Origin: Methanothrix sp.
Lineage (GTDB): Archaea; Halobacteriota; Methanosarcinia; Methanotrichales; Methanotrichaceae
Direction of reading: 5' to 3'
Length of the DNA: 63,336 nucleotides
NCBI RefSeq assembly: GCF_030055635.1
Contig: NZ_JASFYM010000006.1
Coordinates: forward strand, 29,262 to 92,597
In this document: piece after piece, positions 26,158-35,108 of the stretch
How the letters are laid out: every line of letters begins with the position of its first letter
Numbering within the stretch: position 1 is the first letter of the stretch
The notes under the pieces: generated by a model
What the model was told of the DNA's origin: nothing
Databases searched by the model: none
Seen by the model: the letters and a program-made list of their open reading frames with translations, nothing else
Made by a program: the position numbers and the translations under genes

Positions 26158-26211
26158 GCACAGCTCGCAAAGATGTATGATGAAGGCATCAAACTGCTTT
26201 CATCACAATAA
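26044..26211 (+). CDS. Small AT-rich frame inside the inverted repeat (possible gene fragment)
   Basis: A 55-codon frame from GTG 26044 reads VLDKFLKITSKDFDSD and later MNHLLLADIHDLSNTAAQLA, ending LLSSQ. Its A/T-rich codon choice differs strongly from neighbouring genes, which hints at foreign origin. It overlaps the 3' end of the sensor gene on the other strand by 22 bases and has no clear RBS. I do not recognise the family; it may be the tail of a lost gene. Confidence 0.3.
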   Translation: MLDKFLKITSKDFDSDLFSTHYMNHLLLADIHDLSNTAAQLAKMYDEGIKLLSSQ

Positions 26212-28102
26212 CCGCCAGACCATCCCTCTTCGGGACTGCATTTTCAATATCATCTGCTATCTCTGAGGCGCTCTTCGCTCTGGATCCGCGCACAACCCCT
26301 ATGAGATGCTCCAGGTCGAAGCCCTGCACCTCTATCATGCTCTCAGAGTAGATGACGAGAACATCCCCTTCTGAGATCGATCGTTTCTCATACCCAAGAT
26401 CGAGCTCATCCCTGATCGCCATGGGTATACCATCGCCACAGAGCGTATCCACAGATCCGTTCTGGCCCACCACAAATGGCGGGGCATGTCCTGCGTTTGA
26501 GTAGATCACCTCTCCTGAGCTGTGATCGAGAACTGCGTAGAAGCAGGAGATGGGAAAGTGTGAGCTCTTTGCCAGTATGCCATTCGCACGCTTTATCACA
26601 TCGTGAGGTTGTGGGGACGAGTGCGCTCTTATAACTGCCCTGGCGGTGGCTGCGAGGGCAGCAGATTCCAGTGAATCCCCACCCGCCCTGCCCATGCACA
26701 GAGCGATCCTTCCGGGCTGGATCTCCTGAATATCATAAAAAGTGCCGCCTCTCGATATCTGTCGGACGCAGAGATCGTATCCCTCGACGGGGGGCAGGGA
26801 GTCTGTGAAAAGGAAACGGTCGAACTTTTCTAATAAAGAACTCTCCCGATCCTGAGTCCCCCTTTCATATCCCTCAGCTCTGGCACCGTCGATGAGAGTT
26901 CTTAGAGACCTGCGCATGGACTCCACGGATTCCGCGATCTCCTCGAGGTCACAGTCTGGAGGCAGACGTTTATCAAGGTCGCCCTCACCGATGCGCCTCA
27001 GCGTCTCTGATATGCATTCTGCATGTTTTCTGAACCGCCTGCGGACGGTCATCCCTGCCAATCCGAACACCACGCCGGAGATTATTATCAGGAGCAGACC
27101 TTTAGAGAAGATTGCTGATGAGATGCTGCGCATCAGTTCCGCTGACCTCTGGCTGAGGGAGTTCAAGCTGCTCTCCATCAGGCTCAGAGGCACCATCATC
27201 TGCTCAGAGGGGTATACAACAACAACAGTCCAGCCGACACTCTTCACGGGCGAATAAACCACGTACCATCTCTGTCCGTCTATAGCGAGAAAATCCGATC
27301 CGCTCTTCCCTTTTGATATAAGATCACCGAGCTCCGCGAATGCAGAGATGTTTGATCTGTAGAGGTTTCCGGAGATGAGAAGGCTGTCCCACGGGGCATC
27401 TCCTCTCCTGACCTTGGGCATCATCACAAGATCGCCGGTCCTGTTCACTATGAACGGATAGCCGCTGCCTCTGAGCCCTGAGAGATCCGAGTAGATATCT
27501 GACAGAGATACCTCTGATGCTGCAACACAGTACAGAGTTATGTTGCGGTAAGCTGGTGCTGCGCATATCAGATTCATCTCATCTCCGGGAATCCACACTG
27601 TTCCTCCGGCAGCCTGTGCTGCTGCGTACCATCTCAGCGAATTGATCTCAGATGCATTCCTGGCAGTGTTCCTGGTACCTTCCATCTCCGGCCATGAGGC
27701 GATCCTTCCATCAGCGGTCGCCAGGTAGATGTGCTCGATCGCGCTGTTTCTCTTCATCGCTCTCCTCAGAGTCTGAGACAGGGAGCTGTTCGGATCTGCC
27801 ACTCGATCGATATCATAGAAACCGGAAGCAACATAATCCGCCACTAACTGGTTGCTCTCCGCGATCCTCCTGAAGAACTCCTCGTACTGCATTGCCTTTG
27901 AGGATACAAGAAGCTCCTGATCTGTTGCGCCCGATGAGTAATTGATCACGGTGCTGTTTATGTCGCCGGGCTGAGCCTGGATCGATCCCGATATCCTGCT
28001 GACCTCCGTATGGAAAAGCAGTCCCATAAGTGCTGCAGGTACCACTGCTGCAGTCACCATTAGCACGATCATAGTCAAAGATACGGGCGATCTCATCTTC
28101 AT
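26189..28102 (-). CDS. Membrane sensor with Cache-like domain, HAMP and degenerate SpoIIE/PP2C domain
   Basis: 637 residues. Membrane span 1 is at 10-30; a roughly 300-residue extracellular double-Cache-like sensor follows; span 2 is at 333-352 (LLLIIISGVVFGLAG). A HAMP linker (353-405, RRRFRKHAECISETLRRIGE) leads to a PP2C/SpoIIE-like domain (430-637). The PP2C metal ligands are mostly altered: GGTFYD at 452 instead of GGDFYD, CMGRAGG at 469 instead of D-x-x-GHG, YSES at 585 instead of YTDG, and KRDG at 625 instead of a DD pair. YSNAGHAPP is kept. Probably a pseudophosphatase or a binding module. It stands alone without an anti-sigma partner. Confidence 0.8.
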   Translation of the reverse strand: MKMRSPVSLTMIVLMVTAAVVPAALMGLLFHTEVSRISGSIQAQPGDINSTVINYSSGATDQELLVSSKAMQYEEFFRRIAESNQLVADYVASGFYDIDRVADPNSSLSQTLRRAMKRNSAIEHIYLATADGRIASWPEMEGTRNTARNASEINSLRWYAAAQAAGGTVWIPGDEMNLICAAPAYRNITLYCVAASEVSLSDIYSDLSGLRGSGYPFIVNRTGDLVMMPKVRRGDAPWDSLLISGNLYRSNISAFAELGDLISKGKSGSDFLAIDGQRWYVVYSPVKSVGWTVVVVYPSEQMMVPLSLMESSLNSLSQRSAELMRSISSAIFSKGLLLIIISGVVFGLAGMTVRRRFRKHAECISETLRRIGEGDLDKRLPPDCDLEEIAESVESMRRSLRTLIDGARAEGYERGTQDRESSLLEKFDRFLFTDSLPPVEGYDLCVRQISRGGTFYDIQEIQPGRIALCMGRAGGDSLESAALAATARAVIRAHSSPQPHDVIKRANGILAKSSHFPISCFYAVLDHSSGEVIYSNAGHAPPFVVGQNGSVDTLCGDGIPMAIRDELDLGYEKRSISEGDVLVIYSESMIEVQGFDLEHLIGVVRGSRAKSASEIADDIENAVPKRDGLAVIVMKAV

Positions 28103-28666
28103 AATTCACGGTCTATTTTATGCTGCACAGCCTGGATGCAGCTTACAGTCTCTGTAATTCATTTACTATAAACCACTTTTCAAGCATGTGGGGTTATTGG
28201 TGGCATGCTGAACTTTGTGTGAGGCTTGTTCGGTCGGTGGCAGGCATCAATACATCTGATAGGCTGCATCTAAAGGCATTGCTATGCGAGTCGTGTGCTT
28301 GTATCATTGGAATCCGCATCACTAAAACTGTCCAGAATCGTGGGATGTATTGTCCTCAACAATCGATTCCTTCAGAACCATTCAGTGATTCAAGCCCACG
28401 ACCGTCATCCTCTCCTGGCGAGCGAATGGTGTCGGAGCCGTTCTGGAGGGCATCCAGGTTGCCGCCGCCCAATAGGAGACACTTTAGATCAGGGGGTTAT
28501 CAGATACCATAAAAACGGCCGCACAGATACCGAAATGTCCGGCTCGGTCTCTGCACCTGCTGATTCGCAGACAGCGTTCCGGCATGAAATGATGTGGGCT
28601 CAGGTTTGTTTGATGGACGCATTCCCCTTTAACCAAACAAAGACCACCGATTACCTCCCGCTCGCT
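28103..28666. other. Gene-poor region between the sensor and the CODH/FDH operon
   Basis: About 560 bp. Open frames here lack a plausible RBS or recognisable family. I see no tRNA, tnpB remnant or clear hairpin repeat. It could hold 3' regulatory RNA or decayed sequence. Confidence 0.4.
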
Positions 28667-29056
28667 TCACCTTCTTCCCCTGGTCCGGATGCAGGGCAAA
28701 GCATGCGACCTCCGCTGCCCGTCTCTGCGGCATTCCGGGCACAGATCGAGCCAGCTCATCTGGAACCCCTGCATCTGGGAGATGTGAGCTGCCACGTGCT
28801 CGATCTCCCGCTCTGTGGCGAAGGGCTCCCCGCAGGTGCTGCACCGCCTCATCCTGAATGTGAGCGTGAAGCTCTCTGCTTTTAGACCCGGTGATATCGC
28901 ACCTGCAGGGCATGCCTCGATGAGCCTCTCCGTCATGGATTCATCATGCGGATGAAACGTTATGCTGCGCACATCTGAGTCCTCTGATACAGATATGCTG
29001 CTCGATATCGCAGAGCACGCCCGGCAGCCGATGCATCTCCTCTCATCTATCTTCAT
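28667..29056 (-). CDS. 4Fe-4S ferredoxin-like protein fused to a zinc ribbon
   Basis: A 129-residue protein, last gene of the cooS-fdhA operon. The N-terminus has one cluster motif (CIGCRACSAI, residues 8-17) with the distal Cys in ACPAGAIS near 49-56; the rest of the first motif is reduced, so one 4Fe-4S cluster is likely. The C-terminal half holds CSTCGEPF and CPECRRDGQ, a treble-clef or zinc-ribbon pair around helix REIEHVAAHI. Starts at ATG 29056 after GAGGTGAG. Likely an electron-transfer or assembly partner of the FdhA/CooS unit. Confidence 0.72.
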   Translation of the reverse strand: MKIDERRCIGCRACSAISSSISVSEDSDVRSITFHPHDESMTERLIEACPAGAISPGLKAESFTLTFRMRRCSTCGEPFATEREIEHVAAHISQMQGFQMSWLDLCPECRRDGQRRSHALPCIRTRGRR

Positions 29057-29061
29057 GATGC

Positions 29062-29496
29062 TCACCTCAGCCTGGCTGCAAGGACGGCTGCAGCCCTCGC
29101 TCTGGTGGATCTTGTGACCACATCGACATCTCCAAGCACAAGAGCCTCTGCCGGACAGGTCGTGACGCAGACCGGCGTACCATTTCCACACATATCGCAT
29201 CTCTGTACCATTGAGTCTAGCTCTATCGCTCCAAAGGGGCACGCAACGAGACACAGACCACAGAGGGTGCAGAGATCTGGATTGAATTTGACCATATCTC
29301 CATCCTGCCTCAGCGAGCCGGTGCAGCAGACGGCGGCGCATGGCGCTGCGTCGCACTGGTGGCAGTAGAGGGGCACAGCTGCCAGATCACTCACAGTGCC
29401 CACGGATATGCGTGGATGCCCGTGCTCCCTCTCGCACGCGACCTCGCATGAGCGGCAGCCGATGCATCTCTCCGGGTTGAGGTATATCTTCGCCAT
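29062..29496 (-). CDS. Polyferredoxin (HycB/CooF-like, four cluster motifs)
   Basis: A 144-residue iron-sulfur protein. Four Cys groups are visible: CIGCRSCEVACE, CHQCDAAPCAAVC, CTLCGLCLVACP and CDMCGNGTPVCVTTCP, the arrangement of the electron-transfer subunits attached to molybdopterin oxidoreductases. It follows fdhA with overlapping start and stop and probably takes electrons to or from FdhA. Cytoplasmic, no signal peptide. Confidence 0.88.
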   Translation of the reverse strand: MAKIYLNPERCIGCRSCEVACEREHGHPRISVGTVSDLAAVPLYCHQCDAAPCAAVCCTGSLRQDGDMVKFNPDLCTLCGLCLVACPFGAIELDSMVQRCDMCGNGTPVCVTTCPAEALVLGDVDVVTRSTRARAAAVLAARLR

Positions 29497-31499
29497 CAAT
29501 CAGCCCTCCCGATCCTGCACGCAGCGATCTTGAGCTCGGGCATCATGGCATTCCTGTCGAGAAGCTCTGATGCTATCAGGTTCGTCTCTGGGAAGTGGAA
29601 CGGCATGAAAAGAGTCCCGCGCTTCTGTCTCGGCGTGACCCTTGCCCGCGCCCTCGCTCTGCCCCATCCTGTTTCGACCACGACTGTGTCACCATCAGCC
29701 ACGCCGAACCGCGCGGCATCATCAGGATTCACATCTACATGCATCTCCGGCTCCCGTTTCACAAGCCCTTCACTCCTCATGGTCATAGATCCCGAGTTGT
29801 AGTGGAGGACCACACGCCCCGTGAGGAGGATCAGAGGGTGCTCCGGAGATGTCCGCTCCAGCGGAGTGTGATGGACTGGGGAGATCCTCGCCCTTCCATC
29901 CGGAGTGGAGAATCTCTCTGCATGGAGAACAGGAGTTCCTGGATGGTCTGGATGCGGGCACGGCCAGATTATCCCGCCGCGCGCTCCGGCGTTGCGCCTG
30001 CTGATGCCGCGGTATGCAGGGACCGCCTGGTTTATCTCCGCCAGAACCTCCTCCGGCTCAGAGGGAAAATCAAATCCGAGGCGCGCTGCCACCTCTGCCA
30101 AGATCCAGATATCAGGCCTCGCCTCTCCAGGAGGCTCTCCTGCCCGGGATACCCACTGGACCCTCCGCTCTGTGGATGTGAATGTGCCCTCCTTCTCGGC
30201 CCATGCCGCAGCCGGCAGCACGAGATCCGCAAGCTTTGCGGTATCTGTCATGAAGATCTCCTGCACGACCATGAAACACCTCTTGAGCTTCCCCCTCCTC
30301 CGGGATACGGTGGGATCCGAGTTCACGATATCCTCGCCCATCACGTAGAGGAACCTCAGATCTGCGTCTGGCATCATATCAGCGGTCAGGCCGCGCCCCA
30401 CCGGAAGGGCACCCGCATTCCACAGACGTCTGAGCTCGTCGATCTCCCTGGAGTCATCCACAGATCTCCATCCAGGATAGAAATCAGCCAGAGCTCCCAT
30501 GTCACATGCCCCTTGAACGTTGTTCTGCCCGCGAAGTGGAAGTATACCTGCGCCGGGTCTTCCGATCTGCCCACAGATGAGTGCGAGGTTCGCGCATGCT
30601 GTCACGTTATCTGTCCCGCATGTGTGCTGGGTTATGCCCATGCAGTAGACTATTGTGGATGCGCTGGATTTCGCGTAGAGCCTCGCGGCTCTGACTATAT
30701 CTCCGGCACTCAGGCCTGTTATGGATGATACCCTGTCAGGTGTGTAATCGCTGACATCGAGCTCCTCAAATCCTCCTGTCCTCTCCTTTATGAACGACCT
30801 GTTCTCCAGCCCCTCTCTCAGTATGACGTTGATCATGCCGTTGATGAGAGCGATATCTGTGCCCGGATTGAGCTGCAGGTGGAGATCTGCGAGCCACGCT
30901 GTTGGCGTCACCCTCGGATCTGCGACGATCACAGCTGCGCCCCGATCCCTCGCTCTCAGGATCCACCTGGCGACCACAGGATGGTTCTCTGCGAGGTTTG
31001 ATCCTATCAAAAGAATGCAATCTGAGAGAGCGAGATCTGTTATCGGATTGGTCATCGCAGGGGTTCCGAGCATCCGGCGCAGCGCGACGATCGTCGGCGA
31101 GTGGCAGCGTCTCGCGCTGTTATCGATGCTGTTCGTCCCCACCAGGCGCGCGATCTTCTGGAAAAGATAGTTCTCCTCGTTGGTGCACTTCGCAGAGCCA
31201 AGGAATGCGATGGATTTTGGCCCCATCTCCCGCAGAGCTCTCTTCATCTCCTCTGCGAGCCTGTCGAGCGCCTCCTCCCACGACACCCTTATCCAGCCAT
31301 CTCCAATCCTCATCATGGGATACCGCAGCCTATCCACGTGATTCAGAACATCAAGGGCTGCGTTTCCCTTTGGACATAAAGAGCCCTCATTGACAGGGTG
31401 GTCCTGCATGTACTCAATGCCGCTCCGGGTGATGTAAAACCCGCAGCCCACAGCGCAGTAGGGGCAGACTGTGGGGGTCCTCGCGCTCATCTGCATCAC
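29496..31499 (-). CDS. fdhA: Formate dehydrogenase alpha subunit (molybdopterin oxidoreductase)
   Basis: 667 residues. The N-terminus carries a 4Fe-4S site CPYCAVGC with the last Cys in LCPKGNA. The Mo/W ligand is Cys in NSARRCHSPT, where many enzymes have selenocysteine. LIGSNLAENHPV, DPRVTPTAWLADLHL and MGITQHTCGTDNV are MGD-binding blocks, and the C-terminal MPB domain (HPLILLTGR, GDTVVVET) is complete. No Tat signal, so cytoplasmic. It sits between two ferredoxin genes and downstream of cooS, without an fdhB (F420-binding) gene, which suggests coupling to ferredoxin or CODH. The true physiological substrate needs testing. Confidence 0.88.
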   Translation of the reverse strand: MMQMSARTPTVCPYCAVGCGFYITRSGIEYMQDHPVNEGSLCPKGNAALDVLNHVDRLRYPMMRIGDGWIRVSWEEALDRLAEEMKRALREMGPKSIAFLGSAKCTNEENYLFQKIARLVGTNSIDNSARRCHSPTIVALRRMLGTPAMTNPITDLALSDCILLIGSNLAENHPVVARWILRARDRGAAVIVADPRVTPTAWLADLHLQLNPGTDIALINGMINVILREGLENRSFIKERTGGFEELDVSDYTPDRVSSITGLSAGDIVRAARLYAKSSASTIVYCMGITQHTCGTDNVTACANLALICGQIGRPGAGILPLRGQNNVQGACDMGALADFYPGWRSVDDSREIDELRRLWNAGALPVGRGLTADMMPDADLRFLYVMGEDIVNSDPTVSRRRGKLKRCFMVVQEIFMTDTAKLADLVLPAAAWAEKEGTFTSTERRVQWVSRAGEPPGEARPDIWILAEVAARLGFDFPSEPEEVLAEINQAVPAYRGISRRNAGARGGIIWPCPHPDHPGTPVLHAERFSTPDGRARISPVHHTPLERTSPEHPLILLTGRVVLHYNSGSMTMRSEGLVKREPEMHVDVNPDDAARFGVADGDTVVVETGWGRARARARVTPRQKRGTLFMPFHFPETNLIASELLDRNAMMPELKIAACRIGRAD

Positions 31500-31999
31500 C
31501 GGCTGGCAGCCACACCCCGCGCGAGCTTTAGAGCGGACGCGGCCCTCCTCGCTTCCGAGAGATCCTCAACCACCCCGTAGATCAGGGCGCGGGTGGGGCA
31601 CGCACTGACGCATGCAGGGACATCCAGCTCCGGGCACCTGTCGCACTTTATCGCAACACGCGCCCTTCTGTCCCTCCCGATCACCCCGTACGTGCAGACA
31701 GAGGCGCACGTCCAGCATCCGATGCAGACATCCCTGTTGTGACGCACCACTCCTGTGAGAGCGTCCTGCGTCAGCGCTCCTGTCGGGCAGACTGCAACAC
31801 ACGGCGCATCCTCACAGTGCCTGCATAGTATAGGCACAGCAAGCGAGTACTCCGGAACATGCTCCACGTACAGCCGCTTCTGCGGCATCTCTGATAGCGC
31901 CCTAAAGAGATCCCTGCTCACGGAGTGCTCGACAGCGCAGGCGATCTCGCATGACCTGCAGCCCATGCATCTCTCCGGCCGCACCAGTATCTCCTTCAT
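31496..31999 (-). CDS. cooF: CooF-like iron-sulfur electron-transfer protein
   Basis: 167 residues with four cluster motifs: CMGCRSCEIACA, CRHCEDAPCVAVCP, CIGCWTCASVC and CDRCPELDVPACVSACP. It lies directly after cooS (gap of three bases) and directly before fdhA (four-base overlap), so it most likely passes electrons between CooS and FdhA or a ferredoxin pool. The name follows from the gene context and motif order, as in bacterial cooF-cooS pairs. Confidence 0.87.
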   Translation of the reverse strand: MKEILVRPERCMGCRSCEIACAVEHSVSRDLFRALSEMPQKRLYVEHVPEYSLAVPILCRHCEDAPCVAVCPTGALTQDALTGVVRHNRDVCIGCWTCASVCTYGVIGRDRRARVAIKCDRCPELDVPACVSACPTRALIYGVVEDLSEARRAASALKLARGVAASR

Positions 32000-32002
32000 G
32001 AT

Positions 32003-33874
32003 CTACACCTTCAGCCCCAGGCCCTTTCTCCTGCTCTCTATGTGCTCTATGATGAGCCTGGCTGCTTTGAACGGATCCGGCTCGACCGCGAACGTCGCCC
32101 CAACAGCATCGCCAAGGTCCTTCGTCAGGATCCTCGTCACCACAGGGCTTCCGAGAACTGGCGGCACCGTGCCCAGGACCGTGTACACCCCTGAGGCCAC
32201 AACATATGCCCCTATGCTGACCGCCTTCTCGCTCATCCACTCAGGAGCTGCGCCTGCAACCGGAAGATCGCTTATGTCCACTCCAAGCCTGTTCGCGATC
32301 GCAGCCGCCACCACAAGAATCCTGCTGATGTCAACGCAAGAGCCCATGTGCAGAACCGGAGGTACACCCAGGGATTCACACACACCCCTCAGCCCGTCCC
32401 CAGCCTCCGCTGCAGCCTCAGGCCTGAGCAGACCTGCCTTCGCGCATGCGATCGCATTGCATCCGGTCGTCACGACGAGCACGTTGTTCCTGATCAGCTC
32501 CCTGACGAGGTTGATGTGACCAGAATCATGCTGAACCTTTGGATTGTTGCAGCCGACGACTGCTGCGATGCCCTTTATCGATCCATTCACCACAGCATCT
32601 ATGAGCGGCTGCGGTGATCCCCCAAGCGCATTCAGTATCGCCTCGACGCTGAACCCGACCATGCACTCGCTCTTCTCTCTTGGTATGATCACCCTGCTCT
32701 TGTCCCGGTTCCTGTAGTTCTCGACCGCTGTTCTCACGATCTCCCTTGCCATCTCTGCTGCCCGTTCCTCGCTGAACTCCATCCTGAGGGCTCCGGGGAA
32801 CTCCGCCTTCGGGGATGTTGAGATGAACTTCGTGTGATAGCACGCGGCGAGGCTTCCGAGCGACGGCATGACGCACTGCACATCGACCACCATGGCCTCA
32901 ACAGCGCCTGTTATCACGGCGAGCTCCTGCTGGAGGAAGTTTCCTGCCACTGGGATACCGTGGCGCATAAGCACCTCATTGCCGGTGCAGCATATCCCGG
33001 CGACGTTGATCCCCTTCGCCCCGAGCTTCTCTGCGAGCCTGATCATCTCAGGATCTGAAGCGGCCTCAACGATCATCTCCGATAGGATGGGCTCGTGGCC
33101 GTGGACGATTATGTTCACCTCATCCTCCCTGAGCACGCCCAGGTTCGCCTCTGATCTCTTGGGAGATGGCGTTCCGAAGAGGATATCCTGCACCTCTGTT
33201 GCAATCATCGACGCGCCCCAGCCGTCAGCGATGCTGGTTCTCAGCCCCTGGAGCAGGATGTGAAGCGGATCGTTGTCCACACCCATGTTTGTGCGGTGCA
33301 TGCACTCCACGATCTCCCTGTCGATGCCTCTGGGGATTATGCCCAGCTTCTCCCAGATCCTCTGCCGCTTCTCCGGGGCTCTGTGCGTGAGCATCACAGA
33401 TCCCTGCTGTCTTCCGAAATCCGAGAGCAGGGCGTTTGCGAGATCTGCTGCACCTCCACCCTCTCCCCAGCTCGAGATGTTGTACTCCGCTGCAAGCGCT
33501 CTGAGCTTAGCCTCATCTCTGATCTGATAGCTCCTCGCCCTTCCCTCGGATGCCTCCTTGAAAACAATGACAGCGTCTCTGGCGTGGTCTGCATGTGCGG
33601 CCGCACCTGCAGCTATCATCCTCAGGAGGTTGCGTGCAACAATGATATCCGCGGTCGCGCCACAGACGCCCTTATCAGGTCCCTCCCCGAAGGGATCTAT
33701 CCTGCACGGCCCCATGTTGCAGTTGCGGCAGCATATGCCGAGAAGTCCAAATCCACACTGAGGTTGCTGTTTGTTGAAACGATCCCAGGCAGTCTCGAGT
33801 CCAGCCCTGCGTGCCTCGAGCAGCATCTTCGTGGTGGCTGGATCGATGCTCTCAGTGGCAGGTTTGTTCGCCAT
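32003..33874 (-). CDS. cooS: Anaerobic Ni-carbon monoxide dehydrogenase catalytic subunit
   Basis: Interconverts CO and CO2 at a Ni-Fe-S C-cluster. 623 residues, the normal CooS size. The B/D-cluster region CGFGLLGICCRNCNMGPC lies near the N-terminus. C-cluster ligands are recognisable in NIIVHGHEPI (His), GICCTGNEVL (Cys), GCNNPKVQHDSG (Cys), TTGCNAIACAK (Cys) and LHMGSCVDISR (Cys). It is the monofunctional homodimeric type, not the CdhA of acetyl-CoA decarbonylase. First gene of a five-gene operon; its maturation ATPase may be the cooC at 41-835. Confidence 0.95.
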   Translation of the reverse strand: MANKPATESIDPATTKMLLEARRAGLETAWDRFNKQQPQCGFGLLGICCRNCNMGPCRIDPFGEGPDKGVCGATADIIVARNLLRMIAAGAAAHADHARDAVIVFKEASEGRARSYQIRDEAKLRALAAEYNISSWGEGGGAADLANALLSDFGRQQGSVMLTHRAPEKRQRIWEKLGIIPRGIDREIVECMHRTNMGVDNDPLHILLQGLRTSIADGWGASMIATEVQDILFGTPSPKRSEANLGVLREDEVNIIVHGHEPILSEMIVEAASDPEMIRLAEKLGAKGINVAGICCTGNEVLMRHGIPVAGNFLQQELAVITGAVEAMVVDVQCVMPSLGSLAACYHTKFISTSPKAEFPGALRMEFSEERAAEMAREIVRTAVENYRNRDKSRVIIPREKSECMVGFSVEAILNALGGSPQPLIDAVVNGSIKGIAAVVGCNNPKVQHDSGHINLVRELIRNNVLVVTTGCNAIACAKAGLLRPEAAAEAGDGLRGVCESLGVPPVLHMGSCVDISRILVVAAAIANRLGVDISDLPVAGAAPEWMSEKAVSIGAYVVASGVYTVLGTVPPVLGSPVVTRILTKDLGDAVGATFAVEPDPFKAARLIIEHIESRRKGLGLKV

Positions 33875-34236
33875 GTCTGATCCACCATTTTAATGAATGT
33901 GTCCCAAAATAGCCAGCCGCCTTGATAGGTAGCACGGTCCTGGAGAGGCACTGCAGGGTCGCCTATCGCGGGTCACCTATCGCAGTCGATTGCTGATGCA
34001 GTTTTGAGACGACTTCTCACGGATCCGCCTAGCAGGCTCTGCATTGCAGATGCGTGACTTGTGTGCGTATGTATGACATGCCTTAGTGTATCGTATAAAA
34101 AGATATGGATACTTGACAATTTTATGATAGAAGTCTCCGGCCTATGTTGCCGGCTAGATGACGCTGAATGTTGCATTTAAAAGATGTCACCTGCCATAAG
34201 TAACACTTATCTTATTGTAGCACAATAGAAATTTTT
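33875..34236. other. Long divergent intergenic region upstream of cooS
   Basis: About 360 bp between cooS and the DUF2111 gene, which are divergent. A minus-strand TATA-like CTTTTTATACGAT near 34085-34100 would give cooS a leader of about 190-200 nt, long enough to hold a regulatory structure; I see no clear riboswitch. For the plus-strand gene, AT-rich sequence at 34200-34230 directly precedes the start. Confidence 0.4.
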
Positions 34237-34620
34237 ATGCCTAAGATAGAGATTTCAGAAAACTCAGGTGCTGAGGAGCTGGCACCCATCGCAATCGCCA
34301 TAAACGAGATACTCAACCTTCCTGTCACGATGAGAAGCGCGGGAGCCAGGGGGGTGAGGGTGGAGAGGGGCATGGTGGTGGATGATGACTACACAGGTCC
34401 AGTCCTTGAGGACGTTCTCAGATCCGGAAGGGCGGTGAGGACGATACCCTCCAGCGGCGCCTTCAAGGGGGTTCCGGTATCTGTCGCCCCCATCAAGCTC
34501 AAAGATCGTGTTCTTGCAGCTGTCGGCGTGGTGGATGTTGTTGGAACCATCGATATCCCGGAGATCTTCGGAGCATACGTGGATGTCGTGAGACAGGTCT
34601 CGGAGCACAGGAAGCCCTGA
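34237..34620 (+). CDS. DUF2111 family protein
   Basis: A 127-residue soluble protein. AIAINEILNLPVTMRSAGAR followed by RGMVVDDDYTGPVLEDVL and KDRVLAAVGVVDVVGTID match the DUF2111 family of methanogens as I remember it; the function is unknown. The fold resembles a small-molecule-binding roadblock- or PAS-sized domain. ATG 34237 follows an AT-rich leader. It is five bases from rimI and probably co-transcribed with it. Confidence 0.7.
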   Translation: MPKIEISENSGAEELAPIAIAINEILNLPVTMRSAGARGVRVERGMVVDDDYTGPVLEDVLRSGRAVRTIPSSGAFKGVPVSVAPIKLKDRVLAAVGVVDVVGTIDIPEIFGAYVDVVRQVSEHRKP

Positions 34621-34624
34621 GCAC

Positions 34625-35071
34625 ATGCGGATCCGCAGAGCATGCATGGATGATCTCGACAGGATCGTGGAGATCGAGAAGCTCTGTTTCCCGGAGGATG
34701 TTCTCTTCACAAGAGGTCTCTTCTCATTTCTTCTTAGAAATGTGACAGCCCTTGTTGCATGCGATAACGATGAGATCGTGGGCTTTGTGATAGGGTATCT
34801 CACAGGCAGGACGGGCGTGATATACACGATCGATGTGCATCCTGATCACAGACGAAAGGGTGTGGGATCAGCGCTGCTGGGTGCGATCGAGAGAGAGATG
34901 CAGGCTGCCGGGGCGAGGCGGTTCAGGCTCGAGGCTGCGATCTCCAATACAGCTGCGCTGAACCTCTACCGGAAAGCTGGATATGTGGAGGGAGAGGTGC
35001 TCAGGAACTACTACGGTTACGGTAAGGATGCCGTCAGGCTCTGGAAGGAGGTATCAAATACTCCTCCCTGA
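34625..35071 (+). CDS. rimI: Ribosomal-protein-alanine N-acetyltransferase (RimI/Ard1 type)
   Basis: A GNAT acetyltransferase of 148 residues. IRRACMDDLDRIVEIEKLCF opens the fold, YTIDVHPDHRRKGVGSALL is the acetyl-CoA-binding motif A with the R-x-x-G-x-G/A signature, and NTAALNLYRKAGY is motif B. In archaea these proteins acetylate protein N-termini. The last residues (NTPP, stop) are encoded by sequence resembling an IS605 left end, which also supplies the RBS of the next gene. Confidence 0.9.
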   Translation: MRIRRACMDDLDRIVEIEKLCFPEDVLFTRGLFSFLLRNVTALVACDNDEIVGFVIGYLTGRTGVIYTIDVHPDHRRKGVGSALLGAIEREMQAAGARRFRLEAAISNTAALNLYRKAGYVEGEVLRNYYGYGKDAVRLWKEVSNTPP

Positions 35072-35108
35072 GCTCCCCACCACCCCCCCGCACCCAGGAG
35101 GTTACGCC
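35057..35108 (-). repeat. Degenerate IS605-type left end (site D)
   Basis: The plus strand reads ACTCCTCCCTGAGCTCCCC and ends CGCACCCAGGAGGTTACGCC directly before ATG 35109. It aligns with the left end at 62500-62570 read in reverse (CTCCTCC..., ...CCCAGGAGGTT...), lacking the central hairpin. It includes the rimI stop and the AGGAGG ribosome binding site. Confidence 0.4.

Noticed and set aside
28120-28885. Coding frames in the gap after the sensor gene
   Set aside because: The open frames lack RBS and domain similarity and run into the antisense of the ferredoxin/zinc-ribbon gene.
29595-30728. 377-codon plus-strand frame opposite fdhA
   Set aside because: Shadow of fdhA; the peptide is Cys- and Arg-rich nonsense without family motifs.
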